NCBI RefSeq assembly: GCF_000959725.1
Contig: NZ_CP009323.1
Span: forward strand, 1,116,001-1,180,000
DNA from: Burkholderia gladioli
GTDB lineage: Bacteria; Pseudomonadota; Gammaproteobacteria; Burkholderiales; Burkholderiaceae
DNA: 64,000 nucleotides
Reading direction: 5' to 3'
Within the stretch, counting starts at the first letter, position 1. Each line of letters opens with the position of its first letter. A model generated the notes under the pieces. It worked only from the letters and a program-made list of their open reading frames with translations, was not told where the DNA came from and made no database searches. Below, in pieces: positions 36,650 to 44,835 of the stretch. The position numbers and the translations under genes are program-made.

Positions 36650-38146
36650 TTACTCGACGTGTTCGCCGTGCAGGATCACGTCCAGGCCTTCGCGCTCCTC
36701 TTCTTCCGTGACGCGCAGGCCCATCACCATGTCGATCACCTTCAGGATGATGAAGGTCACGATGCCGCTGTACAGCAGCGTGATCGCCACGCCCTTGGCC
36801 TGCACCAGCAGGCTGCCGTCGAAGCCGCCGATGTCCTTGACCGCGAACACGCCGGTCAGCAGGGCGCCGAGGATACCGCCGACGCCGTGCACGCCGAATG
36901 CGTCGAGCGAGTCGTCGTAGCCGAGCTTGATCTTGAGCCAGGTGGCCGACCAGAAGCAGACCACGCCGGCGGCGATGCCGATCACCAGTGCGCCGCCCAC
37001 GCCGACGAAGCCGGCTGCCGGGGTGATCGCCACCAGGCCGGCGACCGCGCCGGAGACGATGCCCAGCACCGAGGGCTTGCCCTTGGCGATCCACTCCGCG
37101 AACATCCAGCCCAGCGCCGCGCAGGCCGTGGCGATCTGGGTGGTCAGCATGGCGAAGCCGGCACGGCCGTCGGCGGCCACCGCGGAACCCGCGTTGAAGC
37201 CGAACCAGCCCACCCACAGCATCGAGGCACCGATCAGCGTCAGCACCAGGTTGTGCGGGGCCATCGCCTCGCGGCCGTAGCCGACGCGCTTGCCCAGCAC
37301 CAGGGCCGCGACCAGGCCGGCGATACCGGCGTTGATGTGCACCACGGTGCCGCCCGCGAAGTCGAGCACGCCGTCCGAAGCCAGCCAGCCGGTCGGCTCC
37401 CAGACCATGTGCGCGATCGGCACGTAGACCACCAGCGACCAGATCGTCATGAACACCAGCATCGCCGAGAACTTCATGCGGTCAGCGAAGGCGCCGCAGA
37501 TCAGGGCCGGCGTGATGATCGCGAAGGTCATCTGGAACACGCAGTAGACCGATTCCGGGATGGTCGTGGCCAGGTGGCTGACGGTCAGCGTGGTGGCCGT
37601 ATCGCCCTTCACGTAGGCCATGCCCGAGAGCAGCACCCGCGAGAAGCCGCCGATGAAGCCGCTGCCCGGCGTGAACGCGAGGCTGTAGCCGACCACCGTC
37701 CAGAGCACCGTGATCAGCGCGGTGATCGCGAAGCTCTGCATCACCGTGGCCAGCACGTTCTTCTTGCGCACCATGCCGCCGTAGAACAGCGCCAGGCCCG
37801 GGATCGTCATGAACAGCACGAGCGCGGTGGAGGTCAGCATCCAGGCGGTATCGCCCGAGTTGATCTTCGAGGAATCGACCGAGACGGGCGCGGTCGGTGC
37901 GGCGGGCGCGGCGGCGGCCGAGGCACCCGAAGCCGGGGCGGCGGCGGCGCTCGCGTCGGTGGCCGCGGAAGCGGCGGCCGGAGCAGGTGCCGCGCTGGCG
38001 GCCGCCGGCGCGCTGGCCGTGGTATCGGAGGCCACGGCAGCCGAGGCTGCGGCGGGGGCGGACGAGGCGTCGTCGGCCATCGCGGCGCCGATCCCGGTCG
38101 CCACCAGCGAGCCGGCCATCAGCAATGACATCAAAAATTTGCGCAT
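36650..38146 (-). CDS. amtB: Ammonium transporter AmtB
   Basis: A 498-residue inner-membrane channel with eleven spans. After the signal peptide (MRKFLMSLLMAGSLVATGIG, then AAMADD) comes an Ala/Ser/Pro-rich stretch (about residues 27-90), then the channel: GDTAWMLTSTALVLFMTIPG, GGMVRKKNV, DFAGGTVVHINAG (pore His) and DAFGVHGVGGILGAL (second His). The Ala-rich periplasmic extension is longer than in E. coli AmtB. It lies 36 bp after glnK, so PII and its target are cotranscribed under nitrogen control. Confidence 0.95.
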   Translation of the reverse strand: MRKFLMSLLMAGSLVATGIGAAMADDASSAPAAASAAVASDTTASAPAAASAAPAPAAASAATDASAAAAPASGASAAAAPAAPTAPVSVDSSKINSGDTAWMLTSTALVLFMTIPGLALFYGGMVRKKNVLATVMQSFAITALITVLWTVVGYSLAFTPGSGFIGGFSRVLLSGMAYVKGDTATTLTVSHLATTIPESVYCVFQMTFAIITPALICGAFADRMKFSAMLVFMTIWSLVVYVPIAHMVWEPTGWLASDGVLDFAGGTVVHINAGIAGLVAALVLGKRVGYGREAMAPHNLVLTLIGASMLWVGWFGFNAGSAVAADGRAGFAMLTTQIATACAALGWMFAEWIAKGKPSVLGIVSGAVAGLVAITPAAGFVGVGGALVIGIAAGVVCFWSATWLKIKLGYDDSLDAFGVHGVGGILGALLTGVFAVKDIGGFDGSLLVQAKGVAITLLYSGIVTFIILKVIDMVMGLRVTEEEEREGLDVILHGEHVE

Positions 38147-38182
38147 CTTGGGTTTCCTCTTGTCGCTTGTCGTTTTATTGAC

Positions 38183-38563
<381 letters not shown>

Positions 38564-38595
38564 TCACCGCGTTCCGTGGGTAGCGGGACACACTC

Positions 38596-38611
38596 AGCAA
38601 CTCGCGTGCCA
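38596..38611 (-). promoter_or_regulatory. Sigma-54 promoter of glnK-amtB
   Basis: TGGCACGCGAGTTGCT on the minus strand matches the sigma-54 consensus (TGGCACG, 4 nt, TTGCW) at every defined position. Predicted transcription starts about 12 nt downstream, leaving a leader of roughly 60 nt before the glnK ATG. It implies NtrC-type activation. Confidence 0.88.
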
Positions 38612-38837
38612 TGTCGCGGTCCGAACCATCGCGCGGGCCGCCCGGCGGCCCGGAATACCCGGCCGAACGGCCAGCGCGGCGGCACTTCGCTGGCGTGCGT
38701 AATGGAAGGTTGTTAGAGTGCACGCACGTCCGGGGCATCCGGCGCGCCGCAACGGGGCGCGCGATGCCCGGAAACGGGCCGGCGACGCGCACCAAATCCG
38801 CTCATGCGCGCCTTGTCGGCACGAACGCAACGGAATT

Positions 38838-38854
38838 TGCACATTTTTTGTGCA
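38838..38854. promoter_or_regulatory. NtrC-like enhancer palindrome
   Basis: TGCACATTTTTTGTGCA is a 17-bp inverted repeat that resembles the NtrC site (TGCAC, spacer, GTGCA). It lies about 230 bp upstream of the glnK sigma-54 promoter and 15 bp before the ubiK ATG. The rest of the 348-bp gap (38522-38869) holds no gene. Enhancer use is inferred. Confidence 0.5.
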
Positions 38855-38869
38855 GAGAAGGGGAACACC

Positions 38870-39127
38870 ATGAAACAACCCAGCGACGTTTTCAACGATC
38901 TGCAGTCGCGCGTCAGCGATCTGCTGAAGAATTCGCCGGCCAAGGATGTCGAACGCAACGTCAAGGCCATGCTCACCCAGGGCTTCTCGAAGCTCGACCT
39001 GGTGACGCGCGAGGAATTCGACACCCAGACCCAGGTGCTGGCCCGCACCCGCGCGCGCCTCGAGGAGCTCGAGCGCCGCGTCGCCGATCTCGAACGCAAG
39101 CTCAACGAGCGCCCCTCGGGCCTCTGA
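38870..39127 (+). CDS. ubiK: UbiK/BMFP family accessory factor
   Basis: An 85-residue protein with MKQPSDVFNDLQSRVSDLLK followed by a C-terminal coiled coil (ARTRARLEELERRVADLERKL, about residues 56-80). This is the YqiC/UbiK layout; UbiK assists the aerobic ubiquinone-synthesis complex and also has membrane-fusogenic activity. GAAGGGGA lies before the ATG. It stands next to comM in this order in relatives. Confidence 0.88.
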   Translation: MKQPSDVFNDLQSRVSDLLKNSPAKDVERNVKAMLTQGFSKLDLVTREEFDTQTQVLARTRARLEELERRVADLERKLNERPSGL

Positions 39128-39256
39128 TCCCCCGTCGCGGCCCCGGCCGCGACTCCCCGCAGCACCCGCCCGCGCCACGCCGGCAAGCGCGCACCCGCTC
39201 AACGGAATCCCCGAACGGCAGCCCGAGCCTCCCTCGGCCGCCTCCAGGAGTGCCCC

Positions 39257-40140
39257 ATGTCGCTTGCCGTCGTGCGCTCGCGCGCGCCCGCTGCCGGCCG
39301 TGCGCCGGAAGTCACCGTCGAAGTCCACCTGGCCAATGGCCTGCCCTCGTTCTCGATCGTCGGCCTGCCCGACCTGGAAGTGCGCGAGAGCCGCGAGCGC
39401 GTGCGCGCGGCCCTGCAGAACTGCGGCTTCGACTTCCCGGTGCGCCGCATCACCGTCAATCTGGCCCCGGCCGACCTGCCCAAGGAATCGGGACGCTTCG
39501 ACCTGCCGATCGCCCTCGGCATCCTGGCCGCCAACGGGCAGTTGCCGCCCGGCGTGCTGGCCGGCCGCGAATTCGCCGGCGAGCTGTCGCTGACGGGCGC
39601 GCTCAGGCCGATGCGCGGCGCCTTCGCGATGGCTTGCGGGACGGCACGCGGGGAACTGGCGGAAGGCCGGCGGCGCGAGGCGGCGGCAGCGAACAATGTC
39701 GGGGCGGGTGAGGACGTCGGCGCCGACGAGGACATGGATGCTGGCGAAAGCATCGATGCAGACGAGGGCGGCGGCACGGGTGGACGCAACGACGGCAACG
39801 CCGAAGCCGGCCAGGGCGCCGCGCCGACCGGCAACGCCAGCGCCCGCCGCCGTCGCGCGCCGCGCGGCCTGCCTCCTCCATCCAGGGGACCCGAGCTGTA
39901 CCTGCCGCTGGACAGCGCGGCGGAAGCCGCGCTGGTGCCGGGCGTCACTGTCTACGGCGCGCCCGACCTGCCCGCGCTCTGCGCGCACCTGGCCGGTGCC
40001 GACGAGGCCCGGCTGTCACCGATCGCCGCGCCATCGCCCGATTCAACGCCCGCAGCCAATGCTCCCGACCTGTCCGAGGTGGTCGGCCAGCAAGGCGCCA
40101 AGCGCGCGCTGGAAATCGCCGCCGCGGGCGGCCATCACCT
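39257..40140 (+). pseudogene. comM: comM, 5' part (interrupted by 7.5-kb insertion)
   Basis: The first 294 codons and two bases of comM, a YifB/ComM MCM-like AAA+ helicase used for branch migration during natural transformation. The N-terminal Lon-protease-like domain is clear: EVHLANGLPSFSIVGLPDLE, RRITVNLAPADLPKESGRFD, and EFAGELSLTGALRPMRG. Residues ~131-212 are an Asp/Gly/Ala/Arg-rich stretch absent from E. coli ComM. The insertion cuts inside a Leu codon four codons before Walker A (299-306 in the joined gene). As it stands the frame runs on to a stop at 40229-40231, giving a 324-residue protein without the ATPase core. Confidence 0.93.
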
Positions 40141-40164
40141 GCTGATAGTATTCTCAACGGACCC
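40121..40164. other. attL, hybrid attachment site
   Basis: Left half (40121-40140) is comM sequence and right half (40145-40164) is element sequence, around the core GCTG (40141-40144) within shared TGCTGAT (40140-40146). It pairs with attR at 47621-47664. The half-site symmetry is described under the element. Confidence 0.85.
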
Positions 40165-40184
40165 GATTACAGCCGCTCATCGCC

Positions 40185-41714
40185 ATGTCCAAGCCGCGCG
40201 CCTACTCCTACCTACGCTTCTCCACCCCTGAGCAACTCAAGGGGGATTCCTATCGCCGTCAAACGACGATGGCACTGGAGTACGCGACAAGGAAGGGCCT
40301 AGCACTCGATCAAGACCTCACCTTTGAGGACCTGGGTGTGTCCGCATTTCGGGGCACAAATGCTGAAGCGGGACGCCTAGCGGAATTCCTAGAGGCCGTC
40401 CGAGCTGGGCTTGTCCCGCGAGGGTCCTATCTGCTTGTCGAGGCGCTGGACCGACTTTCGCGTCTGTCACCCCGGAAAGCTGTTCGGGTGTTGGAAGACA
40501 TCGTAGAGGAGGGTATCACTGTCGTGACCCTCAATGACGGCCGGGAGTACACCTCTGCGAATCTTGACGATGATCCTACCTCGCTCCTCATCGCCATTGT
40601 CCTGTTCATGCGCGCGAACGAGGAATCCGCTACGAAGAGCCGCCGCCTAAGCGCTGCCTGGGAAGGGAAACGACAGAGGGTTGAGGATAGGCCCCTTACC
40701 GCCATAACGCCCGCTTGGGTGTCCCTCAATGAGGCCAGCGGAAAGCTAGAGCTAGTCCCGGAGCGCGCAGCGATCGTGCAACGCATCTTTGATATGTACG
40801 CTGCTGGCATTGGGTATGCCCTTATCGCAGAGACATTCAACCGGGAAGGTATTCCATGCTTCGGGCGCGCGCGGCATTGGCACCGGACATACATCCGGAA
40901 AATTTTGGTCAATGATGCCGTCATCGGCATTTTCACCCCGCACCGGATCGTGCATGAGGGTGGAAAGAAAATCCGTTTGCCGCTCGAAAAAGTCCCTGGA
41001 TACTTCCCTTTAGTGATATCTGAGGACCTATTCACCAAGGCTCAATCACAACTCAATGGCAATGCTGGACCAGCACCCAAGCATCGCGGCGCGGTCATAT
41101 CGAACTTAATTGCTGGTCTCGCTCGATGCCCAATTTGTGGGAGCACAATGACGCGCGTAATGAAAGGCGCGGGACCGAAGAGCGGCAAACCGAAGCTCGT
41201 ATGCACCAAGGCAAAGGCCGGCGCTGGCTGTCAGTATCATACGGTCCCGCTGGATAGCGTAGAAACGGCGGTTATCTCCAATGCTAGCTATGTCACCGGC
41301 ACGGTGCCGAGTGGGCGGGATGGCCTGGATTCAGACCTAGATGCGGCAGAGGTCCGGATTGAAGCTACGCAGGACGAGATTGAAAACCTGCTTCGTGCCC
41401 TTGCTGTCACTCCATCTACCGCTATTGCCGAGCGTATCAAGGACCTGGAAGTATCCTTGGAGGCACTCCGGACGGAGCGTGATGGCCTCGCGGATCAGCT
41501 AATGGCAGCTAATGGCCCCCTTCTGGCAAAGAGGGTCGAGGAGCTTCGGCAAGCATTGGAGGCCGCCCCACTCGATAGGGCAAAGGCTAATGCTGCTCTT
41601 CGCGTGCTGCTCTCCTCCGTGACTGTCGATTACGACAGTGGAAAGCTGCTGTTTCAGTGGAAACACGGAGGAGAGACTGAGGTGATCTACTCGATGCCTC
41701 GTGAGGTCAGATGA
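40185..41714 (+). CDS. Large serine recombinase (integrase)
   Basis: A 509-residue site-specific recombinase. The catalytic domain has YSYLRFSTPEQLKGDSYRRQ with nucleophile S13 (YxRxS), then EALDRLSRLSPRKAVRVLED. A recombinase domain follows (about 165-280: AAGIGYALIAETFNREGIP, RHWHRTYIRKILVNDAVIG), a zinc ribbon (CPICGSTMTR then CTKAKAGAGC, about 315-350), and a coiled coil (about 385-450). No good ribosome binding site precedes the ATG. It starts 41 bp inside attL and overlaps the end of the truncated comM frame by 47 nt. Its stop overlaps the convergent gene by 8 bp. It surely catalysed this insertion. Confidence 0.95.
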   Translation: MSKPRAYSYLRFSTPEQLKGDSYRRQTTMALEYATRKGLALDQDLTFEDLGVSAFRGTNAEAGRLAEFLEAVRAGLVPRGSYLLVEALDRLSRLSPRKAVRVLEDIVEEGITVVTLNDGREYTSANLDDDPTSLLIAIVLFMRANEESATKSRRLSAAWEGKRQRVEDRPLTAITPAWVSLNEASGKLELVPERAAIVQRIFDMYAAGIGYALIAETFNREGIPCFGRARHWHRTYIRKILVNDAVIGIFTPHRIVHEGGKKIRLPLEKVPGYFPLVISEDLFTKAQSQLNGNAGPAPKHRGAVISNLIAGLARCPICGSTMTRVMKGAGPKSGKPKLVCTKAKAGAGCQYHTVPLDSVETAVISNASYVTGTVPSGRDGLDSDLDAAEVRIEATQDEIENLLRALAVTPSTAIAERIKDLEVSLEALRTERDGLADQLMAANGPLLAKRVEELRQALEAAPLDRAKANAALRVLLSSVTVDYDSGKLLFQWKHGGETEVIYSMPREVR

Positions 41715-42606
41715 GGCCCGCTCGGGCTGCTGCCTTCACATCCATCCACTTCCCATCGATCAGAACGAGGTTGCCCTTTCGCTCGTAGCCGTTCGCATCC
41801 AGAGCGCTGAGGGTCGGCGCTACGCTTTGCATGAAGCTGGTAATGAGGGGCTTATAGCCGCTCATGTCCCGGCCGTATGCCTGCTGCTGGATCGCAGCGG
41901 TTAGGGCCGCTTTGTTGCCACTCTGCTTCGCCCAGGCATAGAACGCGGGCAGTTCCTCAGCTCCCAGGCCATTGCGAGTGAGGTAGTCATCGGCCTGGGT
42001 CTGATAGGCATCGATCACGAATTGCACCCGCTGGGCCGCATCGGACGGCTCCATGCCCGATCGTTGGGCGACACCAGACACGATATCCTCCACGGTCATA
42101 TCGCCGGTTGCAGCCGCGATGCCGATGGCAAGACCAGCATCCAGCGTCGAATCATCGAACGGCTCAACAGCCTTATCGACACCCTGAGCGACTTCTTCAG
42201 GCATCGATGCTGCGTCCGGGTTGGCCTCTTCGGCTCCCTCCTGGGTCACATCAGGGGCACCCTCGGAGGCCAGAACGAAACCATCCGGCGTCTCACGCAG
42301 GACACCCGCTTTCACGAAATCCCCTACCCTGCCATTCATCCCAGCCAGATTGACCACGCTATCGGCCGTGATGTTGTTAGTCGGCAGACCCATACGGTCC
42401 CGTGCCGTGCTGCGCCAGTCGTTACCATCGAACGCGGATAGGTCACTTGCTGAGACCGAACCATAGCTGCTGTCGCTCGCCACGGACTCATTGCCGCTGA
42501 GAACGATCGAGGTCACACCACCGACAAGGGTAGCTTTCGGTCCCGTGTTCAGCGTAACGCTGTCGTCGGTCGGAACGTAAGTGGAATAGCTGGCGAAGTC
42601 GCCCAT
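41707..42606 (-). CDS. Unknown acidic element protein, last gene of leftward operon
   Basis: A 299-residue protein, MGDFASYSTYVPTDDSVTLN onward. An AAGGAAA ribosome binding site lies 6 bp before this ATG; the frame is open further upstream but that part overlaps the neighbouring gene. The N-terminal ~70 residues are Ser/Thr/Gly-rich, the middle (about 125-165) is Asp/Glu-rich, and the rest looks helical. The C-terminus (LIDGKWMDVKAAARAGLI) resembles the tail of the next protein. No enzyme motif, signal peptide or membrane span. I do not recognise a family; a phage-type structural or host-takeover role are both possible. Confidence 0.8.
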   Translation of the reverse strand: MGDFASYSTYVPTDDSVTLNTGPKATLVGGVTSIVLSGNESVASDSSYGSVSASDLSAFDGNDWRSTARDRMGLPTNNITADSVVNLAGMNGRVGDFVKAGVLRETPDGFVLASEGAPDVTQEGAEEANPDAASMPEEVAQGVDKAVEPFDDSTLDAGLAIGIAAATGDMTVEDIVSGVAQRSGMEPSDAAQRVQFVIDAYQTQADDYLTRNGLGAEELPAFYAWAKQSGNKAALTAAIQQQAYGRDMSGYKPLITSFMQSVAPTLSALDANGYERKGNLVLIDGKWMDVKAAARAGLI

Positions 42607-42634
42607 GATTGTTTTCCTTGAGAAAGTAGATTGA

Positions 42635-42943
42635 TTAGATGAGGCCGTGCTTACGGGCCTCGGAGATGCGATAGAAGGCCCCACCGACCTCCACGCGGTT
42701 GTCATCGAAGGTCTCACCCTCAAGAACACGGAAGCCGCGCATACGGAGCCCGAGGGGGCTGTACGGGTCCGGTGCTCGATAGCCCGCATCGAGGGCCTCA
42801 GGGAATAGCTCGTAGGGTTCGCTGGGGTGTTTCCCTGTAGTCAGGTATCGACCGTCATCAGCCTGGATAACCTTCCCCATCTGAATGAAGGCTCGAACAC
42901 TGGCGGTCATACCATCCACCTGGACAATGGTGTCTTCGGTCAT
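42635..42943 (-). CDS. Unknown element protein with GLI tail
   Basis: A 102-residue protein, MTEDTIVQVDGMTASVRAFI onward, ending VEVGGAFYRISEARKHGLI. The ATG overlaps the stop of the gene before it by 4 bp (ATGA), so translation is coupled. No family recognised. Its last 18 residues match the tail of the following 299-residue protein in pattern: hydrophobic, Gly, aromatic, then Ala, basic, and GLI at the end. Confidence 0.75.
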   Translation of the reverse strand: MTEDTIVQVDGMTASVRAFIQMGKVIQADDGRYLTTGKHPSEPYELFPEALDAGYRAPDPYSPLGLRMRGFRVLEGETFDDNRVEVGGAFYRISEARKHGLI

Positions 42944-43197
42944 TCGGGAGCGTGCTCGGGCTCGATTACACATCCCTCCTCAGGGAGTGGTAGGGATGCT
43001 AGGCGGGCTCGAAGCTCGTAGCCGACCAAGCCAGAGATGAGAGACTTGAGATGAAACGTGTTGGTCGGAAACTCCAGGAATTTATCGAGGCGCTCATGGA
43101 GGTCCTCTTGAGGCCGTTCACGGCGCGCAGTCCTGCGAATTTCCTTGTTGGTGATTTCCTGGAGGGGGATATCGGCTACAGCATCAGTGCGGGGCAT
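42940..43197 (-). CDS. Unknown small element protein
   Basis: An 85-residue protein, MPRTDAVADIPLQEITNKEI onward, highly charged (RRTARRERPQEDLHERLDKF) and mostly helical by eye. It overlaps the previous gene by 14 bp and the next by 4 bp. No family recognised. Confidence 0.7.
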   Translation of the reverse strand: MPRTDAVADIPLQEITNKEIRRTARRERPQEDLHERLDKFLEFPTNTFHLKSLISGLVGYELRARLASLPLPEEGCVIEPEHAPE

Positions 43198-43396
43198 CAG
43201 TGGGGACCTCTTGATCGAGATAGGCGGTGAACGAAGCGAACTCCTCCAGTGATCGGAGATTCTTTTCTTGCTGCTTGAGCCGGTGATTGGTCTCCCTGAG
43301 AAGGGCGGCGCGGTATGGGTCGATCAGCTCGGCCGCATAGTTCTCCCGCATCTCTCGAAGGATTTCGATCTTCCGGCGAGTCTCGGTAATGGACAT
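43184..43396 (-). CDS. Unknown small coiled-coil element protein
   Basis: A 70-residue protein, MSITETRRKIEILREMRENY onward, predicted to be a helical hairpin: ETRRKIEILREMRENYAAEL and ETNHRLKQQEKNLRSLEEF. The ATG at 43396 is chosen because codons further upstream in this frame cross the non-coding stretch with direct repeats. Function unknown; heads the downstream half of the leftward operon. Confidence 0.65.
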   Translation of the reverse strand: MSITETRRKIEILREMRENYAAELIDPYRAALLRETNHRLKQQEKNLRSLEEFASFTAYLDQEVPTDAPH

Positions 43397-43603
43397 ATGC
43401 ACAGGGCTCGCATAGGGACTCCCTGGCGGCTTCATAGAGGCTCGCCAAGGGCAGGTAAACGGAACAGGGTGAGGCGGCTGTGGGGGCCGATTTGCGGACC
43501 CCTTAAGGGTCCCTGAGGGTTGAGACCAAAGGCCGCTTACGCGGGGAGACCAAGGATGTAGAACATCATCATGGTCACGTCGAAAGAGAACATCCTCTGT
43601 CTG

Positions 43604-43642
43604 TCGAATCTGGAATGTTCGAATCTGGATATTGAATCTGAA
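43604..43642. repeat. Three short direct repeats (iteron-like) in the element
   Basis: TCGAATCTGGA at 43604-43614 and 43619-43629 and TTGAATCTGAA at 43632-43642 repeat with 13-15 bp spacing. They sit in the 298-bp gap 43397-43694, the longest gap within the leftward operon, downstream of the DUF1376-like replication-type gene. They could be replication iterons or operators. The gap also has a near-palindrome around 43494-43513 (GGACCCCTTAAGGGTCC). Confidence 0.55.
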
Positions 43643-43694
43643 TAGCTTTCCGGTCGCTAAGCGAAGCAAAAGCGAAAGAAAACCGGTCGGTTTC

Positions 43695-44126
43695 CTAGAA
43701 GTCCACCGAAGGGGCCTCTGGAATGTACTCAGATTCCTTGCCAGTCGTGGCTTTCGAGGGTCTTCCGCCCTTCCTGCCATTGTCCCGGTTCGCCTCAGAA
43801 ACACTCACTGCTCGATTCCACTCGAAGCGCTGCACGGGATCAAAGATCATTTCCCCTTCACGTTGAAGGAGGCCAAGATCGATGAGGATGTCGAGCTTCG
43901 GGATGGTCTTGCCAGGGATTCTCAGGCGCTTGCGAAGGGTGGATTCATCCATCATCACGCCTTCTACTGTCCATAGCTCCGTGCGGATGATGTCGAACCA
44001 GCCCCGCTCCAGCGGCTTGAGGCGCGCCATACGAGACCCATGGTCTGTCCAGTTGAAGCGCTGGAACGGCATTCGTTTATTGACGGTGTAGGTGATAGCT
44101 GCGTCAGGCTCGGTCTGCTGCGTCAT
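43695..44126 (-). CDS. DUF1376-like phage replication-associated protein
   Basis: A 143-residue protein. MARLKPLERGWFDIIRTELWTVEGVMMDESTLRKRLRIPG resembles the DUF1376 (YdaU) domain often found in phage replication-initiator genes, and the C-terminal NRDNGRKGGRPSKATTGKES is the usual basic tail. GGAG lies 5 bp before the ATG. It overlaps the upstream HTH gene by 23 bp. A short hairpin (43680-43693) lies just past its stop. Function in replication is inferred from family. Confidence 0.7.
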   Translation of the reverse strand: MTQQTEPDAAITYTVNKRMPFQRFNWTDHGSRMARLKPLERGWFDIIRTELWTVEGVMMDESTLRKRLRIPGKTIPKLDILIDLGLLQREGEMIFDPVQRFEWNRAVSVSEANRDNGRKGGRPSKATTGKESEYIPEAPSVDF

Positions 44127-44619
44127 ACCATCTCCGGCTCGCCATTACTGCCGCAACTGCGGGCGCGTGCTGTCGAATGTGGTAACTGACCAGCATCTGG
44201 GTCATACCCAGTTCATCGGCAATCTCTCGCTGCGTTCGCAAATTGCTAGCCGTCAGTTCCCCAAGAGGGTCCCTAAGGTGCCCACCTGAGGCAATGTAAC
44301 GGAGCAAGCGGTCTTTCTTCGGTGCCGGGTGGTATTCCGCCGCGTCTCGTTCGGACAGCACTGTGGCCACCTCGGGGAACTCACGGCGCACCAGTAAGCT
44401 CACGTCGGCGGAACTACGGAGACCGACCTCCTCAGCGATCAAGGTCTGCGTCTTGAGATTCTGGAGCGTCAGGGGCTGGGTGCGATCGATGAGGTAGTGA
44501 CCGCCTCGAAGGTAACGGCGTAAGCGGTCGAGCTTGGCCCCGTGGCGTTCTTTCTTGGGTGCCTTCGGGGTCACTCTCAGGGAGGCGTTCTGGTGCGCCT
44601 CTGTCGTTGTCATTTGCAT
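44104..44619 (-). CDS. Tandem helix-turn-helix DNA-binding protein
   Basis: A 171-residue protein made of two similar ~58-residue units. Unit 1 has LDRLRRYLRGGHYLIDRTQP and TLIAEEVGLRSSADVSLLVR; unit 2 has KDRLLRYIASGGHLRDPLGE and REIADELGMTQMLVSYHIRQ. Each contains a probable HTH (AEEVGLRSSADVSLLV, ADELGMTQMLVSYHI). It arose by internal duplication and may act as an element regulator or origin-binding protein. The ribosome binding site is weak. Confidence 0.7.
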   Translation of the reverse strand: MQMTTTEAHQNASLRVTPKAPKKERHGAKLDRLRRYLRGGHYLIDRTQPLTLQNLKTQTLIAEEVGLRSSADVSLLVRREFPEVATVLSERDAAEYHPAPKKDRLLRYIASGGHLRDPLGELTASNLRTQREIADELGMTQMLVSYHIRQHAPAVAAVMASRRWYDAADRA

Positions 44620-44628
44620 AGTGGTCGA

Positions 44629-44826
44629 TCAGTATTGAGTCGTGAAGGTAACGACGATCACGTCATCTTGGTTGGTCGCCACATCAAGCTCGATCCCGTT
44701 CGGGGTGGAGACAAACGTAGCTGTCTCACCATTCACGGTCACGCTCTCAACGGGAGCCGTGCGGTCAGCCGGGAGGCCGACGAAGGTTTGCCCTTGGCGG
44801 GCATGTTCGGTGTGCTGTTTGCTCAT
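44629..44826 (-). CDS. Unknown small element protein
   Basis: A 65-residue protein, MSKQHTEHARQGQTFVGLPA onward, with a beta-rich second half (VESVTVNGETATFVSTPNG, then IELDVATNQDDVIVVTFT). AAGGAAC lies before the ATG and the gene starts 9 bp after the previous stop. No family recognised. Confidence 0.65.
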   Translation of the reverse strand: MSKQHTEHARQGQTFVGLPADRTAPVESVTVNGETATFVSTPNGIELDVATNQDDVIVVTFTTQY

Positions 44827-44835
44827 GGCTGTTCC

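Noticed and set aside
43515..43591. A possible 18-codon hydrophobic peptide gene on the minus strand (MFSFDVTMMMFYILGLPA)
   Set aside because: The purine-rich tract before it directly abuts the ATG and is too close for a ribosome binding site, and there is no supporting homology.
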